Origin: Haemaphysalis longicornis
Taxonomy: Eukaryota; Arthropoda; Arachnida; Ixodida; Ixodidae
NCBI GenBank assembly: GCA_013339765.2
Contig: CM023453.1
Location: forward strand, 28,535,868 to 28,599,867
Length of the DNA stretch: 64,000 bases
Direction: 5' to 3'
Shown piece after piece: positions 63,801 through 64,000 of the stretch; within the stretch, counting starts at the first letter, position 1; every line of letters starts with the position of its first letter. A model generated the notes under the pieces. It worked only from the letters and a program-made list of their open reading frames with translations. It was not told where the DNA came from and made no database searches. A program made the translations under genes and the position numbers.

Positions 63801-64000
63801 TTGTCCTACCTCGGGTAAGCTGGACTGAACAGAGATTTTGATTTCAGGTATAGTGATTAGAGCCGTTGTAAGCTTTGCAGATCTGATATCTGTTAGCGAA
63901 TTAACGCCCCTTTCGACCACAGTTTGTTCGCTTTGAGTATGCGCCGTGGGTAATTGGAGAGCATGCCGTAATTAAATACTTTTCTTAATGCGGAGTGCAT

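Overview
The window reads as animal nuclear DNA and looks like a hard tick (Ixodida, metastriate type). It carries many copies of a tRNA-derived SINE that I recognise as the tick Ruka type, several families of short TA- and TTAA-flanked inverted-repeat elements, degenerate LINEs, and abundant microsatellites and A/T or G/C homopolymer runs. No bacterial-type operons, ribosomal RNA, functional tRNA genes or CRISPR arrays are visible. I find no host protein-coding exon that I can support. The open frames that exist are short, lie in repeats or GC-rich stretches, and resemble no family I know. The species call is inference from repeat content.

Layout. 1-6.3 kb: AT-palindrome cluster, a TA-flanked MITE (696-1180), a truncated SINE, a tRNA-Met-like SINE and a palindromic minisatellite. 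6.35-10.55 kb: a 4.2 kb interval bounded by perfect 22-bp inverted TTAA-type termini, with tRNA-like SINE heads and internal inverted and tandem duplications. 10.6-18.9 kb: a LINE-like 3' end and simple repeats. 19-25.9 kb: a TTAA MITE with a nested CRE-rich repeat, an LTR-like segment on the minus strand, a long GATT array, a full-length SINE, another TTAA MITE and a pogo-like MITE. 26-39 kb: mostly unannotatable, with an NRF1-palindrome direct repeat, a MITE with a nested SINE, a second copy of the CRE-rich repeat and a pogo-like MITE. 39.3-47 kb: a LINE remnant with RNase H, scrambled dispersed repeats, and four SINEs, two of them with clear target-site duplications. 48-52.5 kb: an ACTCA minisatellite and a long perfect-loop hairpin.

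52.5-62.5 kb is the most informative part. A TTAA MITE is followed by a 2.2 kb block (53397-55640). The same block reappears at 56230-62518, where it is split by a roughly 4.0 kb element with CCCAGGC-type terminal inverted repeats, long subterminal repeat arrays and a nested, dead LINE. The first copy therefore shows the site without the element. The duplication is either a young tandem duplication or two unmerged haplotypes in the assembly.

Nothing here acts as a gene network. The functional content is transposable-element biology: non-autonomous elements that would rely on LINE reverse transcriptase or on transposases encoded elsewhere, plus possible regulatory motifs (CRE and NRF1 palindromes) carried by repeats.
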